DNA from: Datnioides undecimradiatus
Lineage: Eukaryota; Chordata; Actinopteri; Lobotiformes; Datnioididae
Length of the DNA: 64,000 bases
NCBI GenBank assembly: GCA_008933995.1
Contig: WARS01000007.1
Span: forward strand, 5,948,923-6,012,922
Reading direction: 5' to 3'
Positions 1 to 13,223 of this stretch are shown piece after piece (the stretch's first letter is position 1; every line of letters begins with the position of its first letter). Made by a program: the position numbers and the translations under genes. The notes beneath the pieces were generated by a model. The model ran no database searches. It worked only from the letters and a program-made list of their open reading frames with translations, and had not been told where the DNA came from.

Positions 1-809
1 CTGCGCCCCCATTTCTCTGTCACATTTGGCATCACTTAGTTTACATCTGGCATTATTATCTTTGAAGTGGTTTGTCTGTGGAAAGTATAGGTGCGCTGCT
101 GCACAAAGCCGCCGGCGACCGACAGACTCCATTTCATTAAACGCTATGGATATCACAGGCAAGGTCACGCCGTGTGTCAAGGACGGCATGCTCGCTCGTG
201 GAGACGGCGGCATTTTTAGGGATCTGGAAGATGGAGCCAATCAACAGGTGTAATATGGAGATTGTGTGGACATGTGACGTTGTGCAGCTGCTCTGAATGA
301 AATGAGCAGCTGCAGGCAGGATCCATCTCATCTGATTGAGGGCAAACTGTCATGGGAGTGACAAATCACAGGGGATCGCAGTAACACCTAAAGCTGGAAA
401 CAAACCAGGGGATTATTGAAACCTGTGAATACCAAACACGCTCACATATGACATTTTATTTCATTTGTTCGCGTGTGTGTGTGCGCTCATGTGTGTTTGC
501 AGTTAATCTTGTATATTACTTTATCCATGAGCACAATATTTTTATGCACATTTATGATTTTATGTTCAAGGACCTCTCAAGGTTGCAATGGTGCAGATGT
601 TTTGAAAAAAAAAAACAACTTTTTATTGACTGCTCTGTTTCATGCCTCCTCTGACTGCTAACTCCTCTTAACCAGCCAGTCAGGGCCTCAGCTGATTCCA
701 GCAGTAGCGACGAACGTGGCAGTTACGTCAGCGCTCCCTCAGACATGCCTTGTGGAGATCTGCACTATACTCAATTGTAAATGGACTGCAAGCCTGCACT
801 ACATGTCAG

Positions 810-995
810 CATTCACCCGTTCACATTCTGATGGAAAGGAAACTAAGGAATCACTCACACACATCGACACACCGAAGGCACATCCAACGGCACCAATTTG
901 GGGTTCAGTATCTTGCCCAAGGACGTTTCGACATGCGGCCTAGAGGAGCCACTCTTCAGATTGACAACCGGCTCTACCCCTGAGCCATAGCTGAC
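810..995 (+). repeat. Teleost interspersed repeat (ATTCACCC...GAGCCATAGCTG type)
   Basis: The order of blocks ATTCACCCGTTCACA, CACACCGAAGGCA, CAATTTGGGGTTCAGTATCT, TGCCCAAGGACGTTTCGACA and GGCTCTACCCCTGAGCCA matches a very abundant fish repeat I know from many teleost genomes. I do not recall its formal class and leave it unnamed. This copy is slightly diverged. Confidence 0.7.
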
Positions 996-1744
996 CCAAA
1001 ATAACTGCACTCCGCTGGCTTTTACAATGAAAAATGATATAAAGCAGGGGGAAATGAGGAAACGTAAAAGTAAAGAGCCATATGCATAAAAAGGTTGACT
1101 TTTAATGTGATCGGAACAGTGTGATCTTTGAATTTATCGCAGTACCTGTTACCAACATAGCACTGCTTTTATGCAGTCTGAGATAAGAAATCACCATTTT
1201 CCTCTATCATGCATGTAAATAAGTAATTAAAAAACAATGTTGCTGGGTATCAGTACAGTATTACAAAAGTTAATATTGCAATATTCACGATTATAGATAT
1301 TTTCTACTCACCTAAAGTTTTCATTTTTCCCTCGAAGGTGAAAGTTCCCAGTTTTACAAAAGAAAAAGGTACAACTTTAAAGAACAGTCAGAAGAAGTCA
1401 ACATAATGTTGTGCAACAGTATTTACTGTGTGCACGTCTGGCTTCCTTCCTTCCATTTAATCTTATGTGAGCCCTCACATTAAGCTTGGGTACAATCATG
1501 GCAGCGTGACCCCCAGGTGAGAGACCACTGCTTTAAAAAGGTTATGGAGAGAAGATTTAATATTTAAAAAGGCTGCACTTCAATGAGGCATTGACTTTTT
1601 TCAGTATTCAACAAAGATGATGGGCTGCCTTAACCTTAAAGCAGCTGTAATCAATATTTCAAACAAGTAAGTCCTAAATGACAGTGTATAGGAGACATTT
1701 GTGGTGAGGAACTTGAAGAGACTTAGAACTTGAGTCTGTCTCAG

Positions 1745-2262
1745 GTGGACAGTAGCAGTAAATTTACTTAAGTGCTGTACATTTCGTAGCTTTATTTCAA
1801 TTTTCTTCCATCACCTATTTGTATTCCACTATGTGGCAACTTTGCTTTTCTTTAACTTCTTGAGGCTCCACTCATTTTTACAGATAGTTACTTTGCAGAT
1901 TAAGATTTTTCATGAAAAACGATATAAGCTTTTAAAACACATTGTTCAAGATTCACTCAGTGGATGCCAACTTCTTTGGCTTGAGGCCCCTCACAAAAAA
2001 AGCAGTTGGAGCCCCTTCTCTGTGTCCATTAATCTTAACAGTCATAATCTAATGTCTATTATCTAATCATCTCATGACCTCTCACAGTCTTTTGAGCTGC
2101 TTTTTTCCAGCAGAATAAGTACTTTTACCTTTGGTACTATAGTACAGTTAGTACAGTTTGCTGATTACACTTTTGGAATTTGAATGGGATTTAGGGAATG
2201 CAGGCTTTCCCCATGTAGTACATTATGTTTATGATGTGGTATTTGTACTTAAGGTAAAAAAC
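1745..2262 (+). repeat. Percomorph interspersed repeat, 0.5 kb copy
   Basis: Segments AAATTTACTTAAGTGCTGTA, TTTGCAGATTAAGATTTTTC, AGTACAGTTTGCTGATTACA and GATGTGGTATTTGTACTTAA occur in the same order as in an abundant percomorph repeat. The copy is diverged. A second copy of the same family is at about 39190-39380. Confidence 0.65.
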
Positions 2263-3663
2263 AGCTATTTTCATTCAATAAAAGCCCAAGAAACCACATG
2301 TTAAACACCAAACAGCAGACAGACACCATTCACAAGTAGTCAGTGAATGTGTTGGAGCATTTGGCAGCTACAGAACCAGATATTTCCCTCAGGAGCTGGT
2401 ATATAGAGACCAAAAACAGAGCTTAAAGACAGTGATAAATCTTAAAAAAAAAAAAATAAAATAAAAATGGCTGTATAGTCACTGAATGTGTGAATAAGAA
2501 ACTGTTTGCTCACAAGTTTGGGCCATTCTGCACTAAAATGGAACAGACTGATATAGAAACAAACATTTCTATTCATAGAGGCATGCCACTAGCATGGCTG
2601 GAATAAAACACTCTGCAGATACCATCACCATTAATGTTCTCATATTGATATAATATAGGTGGCATGATATTTTTAACTATTATTCATGATCACATACACA
2701 CCTGATAATAATGTTGGCTTTCATGCAAAATATCAGTTAAATGTTCTACAAGGAAATGATAGTGGTACATCTGCAAACTGGAAACAGGAAAACAGAGGGT
2801 CGGACCAAAACGCAGCAACCACTGAGGTGGAGCTGTAGTTCAAAGATTAAATAAACAAAAAAGATACGGAGCAAACAAAGCTGCTCAAAGGTAAAAGTTC
2901 CATCACTGGAGGTCCTAAAAGGCAAACAAATCCATTGAGTTGCAGGCAAGAAACAACCAAAAGAAACACCAAAAAAAACAAGTATTGACTAAGGAAACAA
3001 ACGCATAAATCCAAAAGCACTGAGGATCACGAGGAGAAGACACATAGACACAATCCAAACACCAGGGAGCAAAGGCTTAATGAGACTCAGTTGAACCCAA
3101 TAAAGGAACGTGGCAGACAGTTACACAGGTGGGACACGCACAGCACAAAGTGAAGTGCTTCTGGGCAAAGCAAGGGGTGGGCTTTTTCAAAATAAAACAG
3201 GAAAGAAATCCACCAGTCAGGCAGCAGGGCAGGACACGGCAGAGAGGCGCGGACTCGATCAGCTCCCAAACTAACCCTGATTTAACTGGACCTGGTTCAA
3301 ATGGTCATGATGCCACAAATATCTTGTAATTGTCCAATCTACATACAGGCTTTGTTTCTCTGCAACTACACTAGAAATGCAAGAAAATCTGGTGTTTAGA
3401 CGAATCTGACTAAATATTGCACAGTTATTATTAGGATTAGTTACCTTGACTTAAGTATTCTTTTTCTGTTTTCGGGTAACAGCAGTCAGTTCCCCTCGCT
3501 GTTCTCTTGCATTATTGTCTGACAGCGCTATAATTAAACAGACACATTTGCCTATTTGCCTGCTGTAATTACCGAGGAAGTGTGAAAATGCCCACTCAAC
3601 TCCACTCGTGTGTGGTTGTAGGTATTTATGAGCAATTCAGTTTGCTCTTGGCTTGCTGCTTTT

Positions 3664-3690
3664 TTGTTGTTGTTGTTGTTGTTGTTGTTT
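3664..3690 (+). repeat. (TTG)n microsatellite
   Basis: About nine TTG units. Confidence 0.95.
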
Positions 3691-5365
3691 GTTTTATTCA
3701 TTGCGTGCAGTTGTCTGTCGGTGAGGGGTGTTTCTCCATTCAGAACTTATAACTTCAAACTCATGATGTGAAAATTACAGGCTAAATAACCCTTTTCATA
3801 ATTTGCTTTTTCAATTCCCGAATTACTTGAGAGACTGTGAGAGCTTCGCAGTGATTTCGAGAACAACAAAGCAGTTTTGTCAGGCACCACATAAAGCAGG
3901 GTAACTGATGAGAACTGCCTACTGAGGCTTATTATACGTCACTGTAATGAAGAATAAGTCAGTAATCATACTAAAAGTAGTAATGATGGTTATATTTCAC
4001 TAATCCACAAAGCCTTTTTTAGTCCGTGGAGCTAAAGAGGTGCCATATACCGTTTAGGCTAAGTCTTACTATAAATGGTGCTTGTCACTTAGGAGATTAT
4101 TGCTATTTAAAATGAAAAGTGGTTACAACTGCGTGTGTTTGTGTGAGTGAGTGTGTTTATTGGCTCCGTACATCTCATCCAATAAGAACAGAGCGTACAT
4201 ATTTTTAATATGCCAGTTAAAGGACTTACCTGCTGACGGAGTGGAACTGTTATGACTCGGGTCTGTCGCAGCCAGACAGGCAGATGAAAAGCAGCTGTGT
4301 CATCTTTAAAACCGCCAATCTCATCAGCTCTCGCAATGCTTCGCTTTCTCACCGTGTGCGTGTGTTTGTTGTAGAGTTTGGAAATAAACTTTGACGCTTC
4401 ATTTCTATGCCAGTGAGCAGCTACATTCACCCAAAATAGCCTCATTTTTCAAAGGGTTTGGATCAACAAAGTTCCATTGATTCAGAAAGTATTTGCCTAT
4501 GCAAAACAGTCAAAACGAGCAAAAGGGGAATACCAATCAGTTTAAGGATTCACGTTACTTCTCTGGAGCGGGAGAAGCTGATCGATGTCAGCGAATACCA
4601 TCTTTATTCCAGTGTCTGATAAACGATGTGATGTGATGTAACCAGGAATTCGAAGACGTGAGGCAGGATTAACATATTTTCAGGTTTATTTATGAGTACA
4701 AAAATGAAATCAATGCAGCGCTGTTAGGCTTTAAACTATGATTTATGTGGGAAAATAGATGATCAGTGAAAGACAGAGGGCTATTAAAGTTTACATATAT
4801 GTCATGCAAAGAAGCTTATTTCACTGTGCACAAATTCTTCAAATTTCAGTTTCATTAAGTCACGTTTCCATTTGAATCAGTGGAAACCCAGATTCAGGGA
4901 TCGCATATGAGCATTTTAATACAACGTGTCAACAAGTCTCAAAGTTATGACAAACGCACAAAACATAAACAAATTAGTCATTTTCCAATCAGTTACAGGT
5001 AAATGTCAAAAAATGTGACAGTAAAAAAAAAAAAAAGAAAACTTAAATCGTCCAAACATAAACAAAAACAAGTCCTAATGTCAAAAACTTTACAGAAGAA
5101 AATGAAAATCAATCAAAACATTTCTTTACATATTTTTCCGTCTTAATGGACTCTTTTGTGTCATTGTATTGTCGTAAACATGACTGCAATGGTGCAAAGC
5201 TCAAATAAACTCACATATGGTTAACCATAAATACAGAACTGAGTGCAGATGAACTGCATGTCATTTACACAGGCAGTCCACACAAATATAAACTCGATCT
5301 TATTAATAGTAATCTGTATAATTTCTTCATTTTTTTTAATAATATATGCATACATTTTCTTTATA

Positions 5366-5366
<1 letters not shown>

Positions 5367-5402
<36 letters not shown>
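5367..5402 (+). repeat. (TA)18 microsatellite
   Basis: 36 bases of perfect TA repeat. Confidence 0.97.
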
Positions 5403-5405
<3 letters not shown>

Positions 5406-8400
5406 CGTTTTACTAACAATTATTGCAGTTAATGAAAAGAGAGTCATTTCAGTCACATATATTGGAAAAAGCCAAAGCGCTTAATAATGTCAACAAGTAC
5501 TTCTGTATGAGTGGATTGTCATGGACACACTAACATCACCCACTATGATAAGGTCATCAATTCTGGATGAACACGTTTTGTAATCACCGAGAGAGTAAGA
5601 AACACTTAGTGCAAGGTTATTGCCCTTGGGATAACAAGAACACAGATGTTTCTCAAAAATAAAAAAAAAGTAGGGGGTCTGTTGGGCAAACGCCTAATTA
5701 AAGATTCTGCTGTACTATAAAACCAATACAACAGAAGAAAAGTAATTCTCTGCCTGATGCCATTATTCCACACTCGGCTGGGAGGCATTCAGTGAGGTAA
5801 TTAACTTCTCTGACATGTTGTGAATTCTCGCCTCTCCGACTGGATGCTGGATGTGCAGATAGACTGATTGAAAATCTCCCATTTAGGTTTCAATCTTTAA
5901 ATTATCCACGTCCGACCATATTTCTACGGTAATATTGCTGATAATCGCACTAATTTTACACTTGGCAGGAGATAATAGTCGTGGCTTATCCTCAGCAACA
6001 AGCACTAATTGCACATCCTCGTTCTTTCTGCCATGCAAAGTAAAATACCTGCCGTGGTCCACTTGAAGACGGAAAAACACAAAAATAATTATGTCTGCGA
6101 GGTTAAATGAATCATAATCACTCCCTCATCACAGTGGAACACAGTATGGAAATGTCACCCCACTGCAGCTACAAACACATAATATGTGTACTTCATATGC
6201 AATTTCTACATTGTAGTAACACGTCAATAGGAAAAGAGCCTCTGGATGCCAAAATGTGTCAGTTTTGTTGCTCTGACAGTCTTTGTTAATGTTTCATTGA
6301 GTTGACAACTGGGACTGCAACTCATAATCTCAAAAATGATTAATCTTCAACATTTTTTTAAATACATTTTAAAAATACCATAAAAACAATATATAAAATT
6401 GCTTGTTCAATTCAACTCACAGCCCATAACTGAATGTACAATGATATAAAACTGAAAAGAAACAAGTAAAGCGAAATATGTCACAAGCAGAGCCGGTTGA
6501 AGATAATTATTACAGTACTTGTGGACATGAGTCACAATTAAATGATTTCACAGTTCCTGTTTTTTAATTGAACAAATGAGAGTTGTAAATTCATCTAACT
6601 CGTGCGTCACAGCACAGTTTCCGCTGAAGACAAAAGGGAAAGATTGTCAGCTTTTAATTGAGCAAGCAAAGTTTCAGGTAAAACGACTGAAGAGCACTTT
6701 GAGTTGCTGTCAGTAATCGTGCTCTGAGGTGGCCATGAGTGAGCGACTTAAGATAATGGAACAAATTTCCATTCGACGGGAGTTTGACTTGGAAATCACT
6801 TAACAGAATCTGACTTTCTGAACTTTTCTCAAAGTTAGAATCAGATTTTCATGACATCAAACTGTGTTTTTGATACAATGTCAACAGAACCATCACGTCC
6901 TCCTCCGCTGTACTTCTTACAAAGTAGCTGCTCTTGCATGGAGTGTGTCTGCTGCCCTGCAAAATTCTGGGATGAGTAGAGTTTAACTGCATTTGCTGTT
7001 TCCACGGTAGCCATAGGTGTTGCAAAAGCAACTAAAACTGAAATCTTATGCATTATAGCCTTAAAAGTCACATCCCAGTCTCTTTAATCTGAATATAAAT
7101 AACATAACTTTAACCTTTGAATTATCATGCAGTGCATTCACCAAACATATACACGATATGTAAATTATGTAATGTACTTATTTTACCATACATTTTAATC
7201 TTTTCTGTAATCTAACCAAACCCTTTCCCAATGTTTGCTTACATTTTTCTGTTACCATGACGACAAAGGTCACCTGAATATAGATCTGCTCTTTCACTGA
7301 GGTTAACTGGAAGGACTGGCTTATCACCTGCATGCAATTTGAGATTTTAAAGGTAATTTTTTAAAACGCACCTATAAATAATTGGGACTTTAAACCATCA
7401 GCTCTTAAAATATTTCTGTTTAGGGTCACAGCAAAGCTCACACACCATATATAGCATCATCCCTCCACTTTTTCTGCTCCTTGTCTATATAAAGCTCATA
7501 TCAAGCTGTCACTGTGTCACTTCTCGTATAGGAACGCTTAGACAAGAAATCGGAGGATGAAATAGACGTCTTCAATGAAAAATAACACTTCAAAAACAAC
7601 CAGTCACCGGTGGGTTGACAGCTACAGATTGAGCCAAGAAAAAAAACAAAAAAGTCCTGAACATCAGTGAATATACAGCTGATAAATTCACACCATGCAC
7701 ACGTCCTGAAAAACAAAAAAATGTTACCTGTCAGTGTGAATTGTTGTCTTTGTCGTTTGAATGCTACGAGTGTTCGCCTTTGAAATAAGCCACTGAAGTG
7801 CCCGCGCCCGGGCTGCACTTGCACACACTCATTACTGCTGTCTTTGTTTGCTCTTAGTGTTGTGAAACTACACTGCTCCACAGCCACATGCATGAAATAT
7901 GTGTTTGTCCCATCCCATAATCTCTGATGTCAAAGTGATATAAAAGTCTAAATAAATGGAATTGCAGAGCATTAAAAAAGATGACTGTGACATTACCTAC
8001 GATCATTTTCTCAGGATGGGGGTTGTCTGGTGCTGCAGTGCTAATACCATTAGTTTAATTGGAAGCTGGTTCAGATGTAAGACAAGTATTTTATCAGTCA
8101 ATGAAGTCAGCTGCCCACTCAGTGTCAAAAGAGCAGAATCAAGCTGTATATCTGTACACCCTCACAGATTGCCTCTCTGTTTTACATTGTGTAAATGGAG
8201 CAGAAGTGAGTGGCGAACAGAGTAATGAAGCTCTGACGAGCTCTCAGTGTTTGCTACAAAAGCTTCCTGTTAAAAAGTAGAATGAAGCCGTTCATTTAGA
8301 GATGATACATCCAGTTAAATAGTTACTTCAGTAATAATGACTTCCTATAATGCTTCAATTTCCAAATTCTCTTGCGGTTCTGTCAAAAGATCATTCAGGT

Positions 8401-10164
8401 GTGCTTTTTGAGAAAAACAACTGTTGTACACTGAGAACTCAATGTAATCTGAGTGGAAATTACAATAAAATATAGATTCAGCGCAGTATATGGATCCTCA
8501 TTTCACTTGAAAAACCAAACTTTAAAATTCAGGCGGACACTTGTGTGCTCAATTTGGGAAGAAAAGGTAGTTTTGTTGGAAAAAAATTACTTTACAACAA
8601 TCTCCTGTTAAGTTTTGGTTTCTTTCTCTTTTCTTTGTGCTCTTCTCACTGCTTTAAAAAGGGCAATGTGATGTTGCACACTGTGTTACACCAATCAGGA
8701 TATAGCCGCATTTGAATCAGTATGTGGTGGCAGTAGCCGTCAAACCACACCTACGCAGTCCTGATTATGCAACTTATTTGTTTTTAATGTTAAGAGTTAC
8801 TTTAAGTCTGACTCTTGTTAAATATTAGCCAATAACAGATGTGATGTAGTTTTGTTTTTTTGTTTTAGCCATCAGGGTTTTAGGCTTAATTTGTATATTC
8901 AGTTCCTTTTAATCGTTACCAGTGTTTCTGTCACATTGTCAAAACTGTGTTAAACTTTGATTTTTGAGTTCAGAGCTGCGCTGAGGTTACGTGCGCCATT
9001 TGGTTACATTTAAATTTGTATATAACATTTCAATTCATAGACCTTGATTGGTTTCTTGCTACAGGAGTCACTTCCTGGCATTTGCAAATAATTCAATCAC
9101 TGCTTAATGGACGTAATAAAAGAGTGCTCGCTTTAAACCTAATCCCCCTAAGTAGACACAATAACTGAAAACAGTAGCAGTATAACAATCCAGTTTATGA
9201 GCACTCGCTGTTGTCCACGTCTCTCTGTGAACAGGTCTCCTTTGTGATTTATGTTTTTTGGTACTGTTTATCCTTTTTATCCCCAATATTATGTAGCTAA
9301 TGGAGTGTTGTGAACATTTTCTGTAAGAACATTTCATGATCGAATCCTCCAAAGCACTCAAAGTACGACATAAACTAGTTTCCTGGATGATTCTACTGCT
9401 CAGGTTTGAGCCCTGAACACCACGAAAGGGCAGAATTGTTTTTTTAAAAAACATATAAGAAATATCTTCAAATACTTGATGCATTGGAAGCACAACATTT
9501 GGATTTGGTTTCAAAAACGTAGGCAAAAAAGTAGTGCTGACTACAAATCCCCAGAGCAGCGCATAGGGGTTTGATCATTTATGGACTTGAGGTACAATAT
9601 GTGTACACCAGAAAATGAAAATGTTCTACAGAAGTGAAACATTGATTTGCAGTAAATGCAGCCTCTATGAGTGAATTTCAATTATAGGATGGATACCCCG
9701 CAATGCTCTGGTACACTGTGGAGTTGCAAGTTAATTATTTGGTTGACTAATGTGAAGGCCTTGAGCTAGAGCAGCAGCCAAAGCCCAATTTTCCTTTTTC
9801 CTCCATTGTTCATAAAGAAAAGGGAGCATGAGGTATAAGCATGTTTCTCTCAGCAGGTTTGGGGCAGCGGTTGCAGGTTTCTGCCTGAAGAGCCACTGAT
9901 TTGATACCACCAGAACTAACAGGAACAAACTATGTCAGGAAGAAGCCACTCAGTGATTTTCGGGTTTTGAATTCTAAAACATCAATCTGTCATACAGGCT
10001 ATAATACACCACATGTAAAATACGAAGAACAGTCAAAGTGATGTTGGATGCAAAGAACTGTGTTCCACTGTGACGTTACAACAGACAAATCCCCTCCCAC
10101 ATGTAAGTGCCCAGTCAAACCTGTTTAATTCATCTGTGCTTCGCTGACAAACAGCCTGGGCTGG

Positions 10165-10235
10165 TAGCAGTGACGGAATGTAACTAAGCACATTTATTTA
10201 CACAAAAGCACATATTTAGGTTTCATTTTTTATAA
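10165..10235 (+). repeat. Fragment of the percomorph repeat seen at 1745
   Basis: GACGGAATGTAACTAAGCAC followed by ATTTATTTACAC resembles one end of the same repeat family; short and diverged. Confidence 0.35.
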
Positions 10236-13149
10236 AAAATTCATAAAATTTGTAAGAGTGTGTGCATTCTGTTGTCTCTTTTTAAAGACTCTCTAACAGC
10301 CTTTGGTAAAACGTTTTTGAAAGAAGCAGATTTTGGTTCATATTTACGAGACGAGAGCAGCTTAAAAAGAAGTAGAGAAGCTAGAGTTTGTAAACTTCAG
10401 CTAAATTTCTTTTTATAAACTCTGGATATAGTTATGCAATGTCATGTATTATGATATGATATATATAATATACACTATGTAATATACACTTTTCCAGATA
10501 CACAGTCATATATAACAGAGCAACCTTGATGAAAATTGTACAGTAACTTTCATATATGTGTTGAACTGTACCACACAAATCCACTCCCCCTTTACTAAAA
10601 TACTGACATGACTGCACACTCAAATAAAAAGTCGTTAAAATCTTTTCCAATTCCAATTTCCAATGACAGTTTTTCCAGATTTTTAATTTGTACTACAGCA
10701 TTTTGCAAAACGACAGCATCACTGTGCAATTCAATTGTAAGATTCTAACAATAATGGTGAATAATCGCACTGCCGTACGAGGATGTGCTCAGTACCTGCT
10801 GTTGACGTGCCCTCAAACGAGGCATTTAACCACTCAACTGGTGCCACTTATCAACACTACTGTCGGCCCCCAAGTGTCAACGAGGATAACTGTGTGTGTA
10901 TAACGCAGGTGTTGCTGGGGGGGGGAATAGGAGTCATCATCCAGAGAATTGACCCTTGCTAAGTCAAAATAAAAGCTAATCTCCCTTTATGTGCATAAAC
11001 ACTAAACAAGAACAAACTCCTCAAGTTGACTCGACCCTCTTCAATCACCAGACATAATTACAGGTCTTGCCTGGAGAGAAGGCTTTCATCCAGGCTGAAT
11101 TTGTTTGAATCCAAAAATCTAGTCACGGTATTTTAAGGGCAGAAAAGCAGATAATGATCTCTGTTGGGAAATTACACTTTTAGAAACAGTGTTAAACTAA
11201 AGCAGAACAGTGACAGGGGAGCAAAGTAAACTCTAATATTCTCTTTATCGGCCTTATTTATTGGCATTTCACTGTTATCTATTAGTTAAACTCAAAGGTG
11301 ATTGATGATATCTAAAAACGTATTCATCTCAAGCCCAAACCAGTCACGTGATGATGACTGAGCTTGTTTTGTCCCCTGTGTGGCCACTGAGTCATCCCTG
11401 GATGATGAATGCTTCTCAAACTACACACAGAGAATGTGGCGAATCCACTAGCGCAGTGAAAGGCTTTCATATTGGCAGATTGGCAGACTGTCTCAAAAGA
11501 AAATGTCAAAAGCGTGATGGTCACAAAGCGAAACAAACTTTTAATGTGCGTAAGGGTAAAGGTGATTTGGTGTCTCACTTACTTTAACTGAGACCTGTAT
11601 TGTTGAAACCCATTATTTTTCAAGTGAAGTTTAACAAAGAGACCAAACAGAATACTCACCCAAAAAAAGATTCTCTATTTTGGCCTTTTTTTCAGGGGGA
11701 GTGGGTTTAAAAAGGAGAATTGAATTGATCAAACAAAAGCTCACTCTCTGCCACATGCACTTTTTGTCGCCTTGTGATGCGAGTCAATAAGTGAAAGGAC
11801 ACACTAGGTGAGATGAGCCGAAGGCTGGCGCTGTCAGAACAGCACGGCGTCTGGTTCTGGCTCAGCAGAGCAGCTGCTTTGATGCCCCGGGAGCAAAGAG
11901 AGCTGAGTGCAATTTTTCAGTGCTTTAGTGGAGCACTGCATGCTGGGAAGGCTATAGCACCGAGCAGGCTTCAGCAGATTCAATGAAGGAAGCAGGCCTG
12001 TGGGTAAAAAGAAACTTGTGAAATTATCTATGAGTTTCCTGATATTTCACCGCAGATGTTATTGCATTAAATGTCTGCACCCTGTTGGTTTTAGTTCTCC
12101 CACAGATGTGAAACACGCAGAGGTTAGAGGTTGGATTAAATATTGGCAGCGGAGTGCAAATGCCGGTTAACTTGCAAGTTAATTCAGAGGAGCTGAAGAG
12201 TGAAAAAATGTTTGACCTTTCTCTTAAGTTCCTGAGAGTACACTTGCAGATGTCACCTGGATCAGATTAAAGAATTGCTAATGGCCTGTTAAATGTTGCA
12301 CCTTAGCTCCCCTGCCTACACTGCCACTGCTATCAAAAGAATTTAGTCTACAAGCGTTGTATAAAAAATGTAAAAGAATTCTGACAAGACATGAACGCCC
12401 ACTAATTTAAAGGTACATTTGTTTCAGATGTGGTGGAACAGCCATGTGAAGAAAGTACATTTGGTTCTTCACGTTATCCCTGTGGCCTTGTAGTTCCTTT
12501 AACTATTTGGTTGAAATATGGCAAAACTGCTCAGGTTAGCCTAAATGATGTTAAAGAAAGCTAACCGACTGAAATAGCTGAATTAGTTTGCACACTGATG
12601 CTCATACCAGTGTTGTCATTATTTCTCACCACAGTACACCACTAATGGGCAAAGCGTAGCTGATTTTCACCAGCCTATTAGAATATTTGTCCTTTTTTAA
12701 ATGGTGAAATTTCTCAGTCTCTCTCAGGAGGGAAGGCATGGTGAGCCCAAAGCAGGCGCGACCGCAAAGAGTAACTAATAGGCTAAAAAACACAGCTCAA
12801 CCGTCACCGACCATCAGAGAAAAATGTCACCGACCAGTCAGGAAATGACTCTATTGCTGTTCCACGCCACTACGTCTTTAGAAAGTCATTATTCGCATGT
12901 CCTCATCCACTAGGGAGTGTGGCATTCCCACATGTTAAATAGTGGGGATTTGTCAAGTGAACTGAAGATGCCTTTGGGATGTTTGGTGATTAACTTCACA
13001 ACAGACGCCCATCATTTCCCTTTGGTTTGACATTGTATTGTGTTGATGAATTGAATGATTCCAAACAGACAAACGGATCTAGTTTTTCCCACCAGTGTTA
13101 GTGTCAAAACGTGAACTGCATTTTAATAAGGGAAGAAAAAAATCCTCAC

Positions 13150-13223
13150 CATCATGGTCTCCAGGCTGTGAGCAGAAATCAGCAGCATCCCACTCATAAT
13201 TCTCATCAACTGAGGCCTTTCTC
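13150..13223 (-). CDS. igsf9a: igsf9a coding exon 19 (VDENYEWD motif)
   Basis: 74 bases, phase 2 to phase 1, acceptor CCTCTACAG. It encodes RRKASVDENYEWDAADFCSQ PGDHD. Human IGSF9 has V-D-E-N-Y-E-W-D-S-E-F-P-G-D at the same place, followed by about 70 more residues, so this is the next-to-last exon if GTGAGG at 13144-13149 is used. If that donor is ignored the frame stays open to TAG at 13079-13081, giving a short alternative end. Confidence 0.9.

Larger units (their letters stand above)
1..13149. other. Region downstream of the last recognised igsf9a exon
   Basis: 13 kb of AT-rich sequence. It holds repeat copies (810-995, 1745-2262, 10165-10235), microsatellites (3664-3690, 5367-5402) and several blocks that look like conserved non-coding DNA. 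The igsf9a terminal exon and 3' UTR should lie here or just beyond the window, but I could not identify them. Open frames of 60-140 codons here have no recognisable domains. Confidence 0.5.

Noticed and set aside
4107-4445. 112-codon minus-strand open frame
   Set aside because: No family resemblance; includes a translated CA/TG run.
7501-7893. 130-codon minus-strand open frame
   Set aside because: Rich in Phe/Cys/Ser with no domain; looks like chance in AT-rich DNA.
9104-9526. 140-codon minus-strand open frame
   Set aside because: No recognisable domain, repeat-like base texture, no acceptor/donor pattern consistent with a gene.
12030-12256. Possible igsf9a terminal exon (acceptor GATCCAG, phase-compatible, about 76 open codons starting GDICKCTLRNLRERS)
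   Set aside because: The frame fits exon 19, but the pyrimidine tract is poor and the peptide shows no likeness to IGSF9 C-termini. A one-in-three phase match is not evidence.
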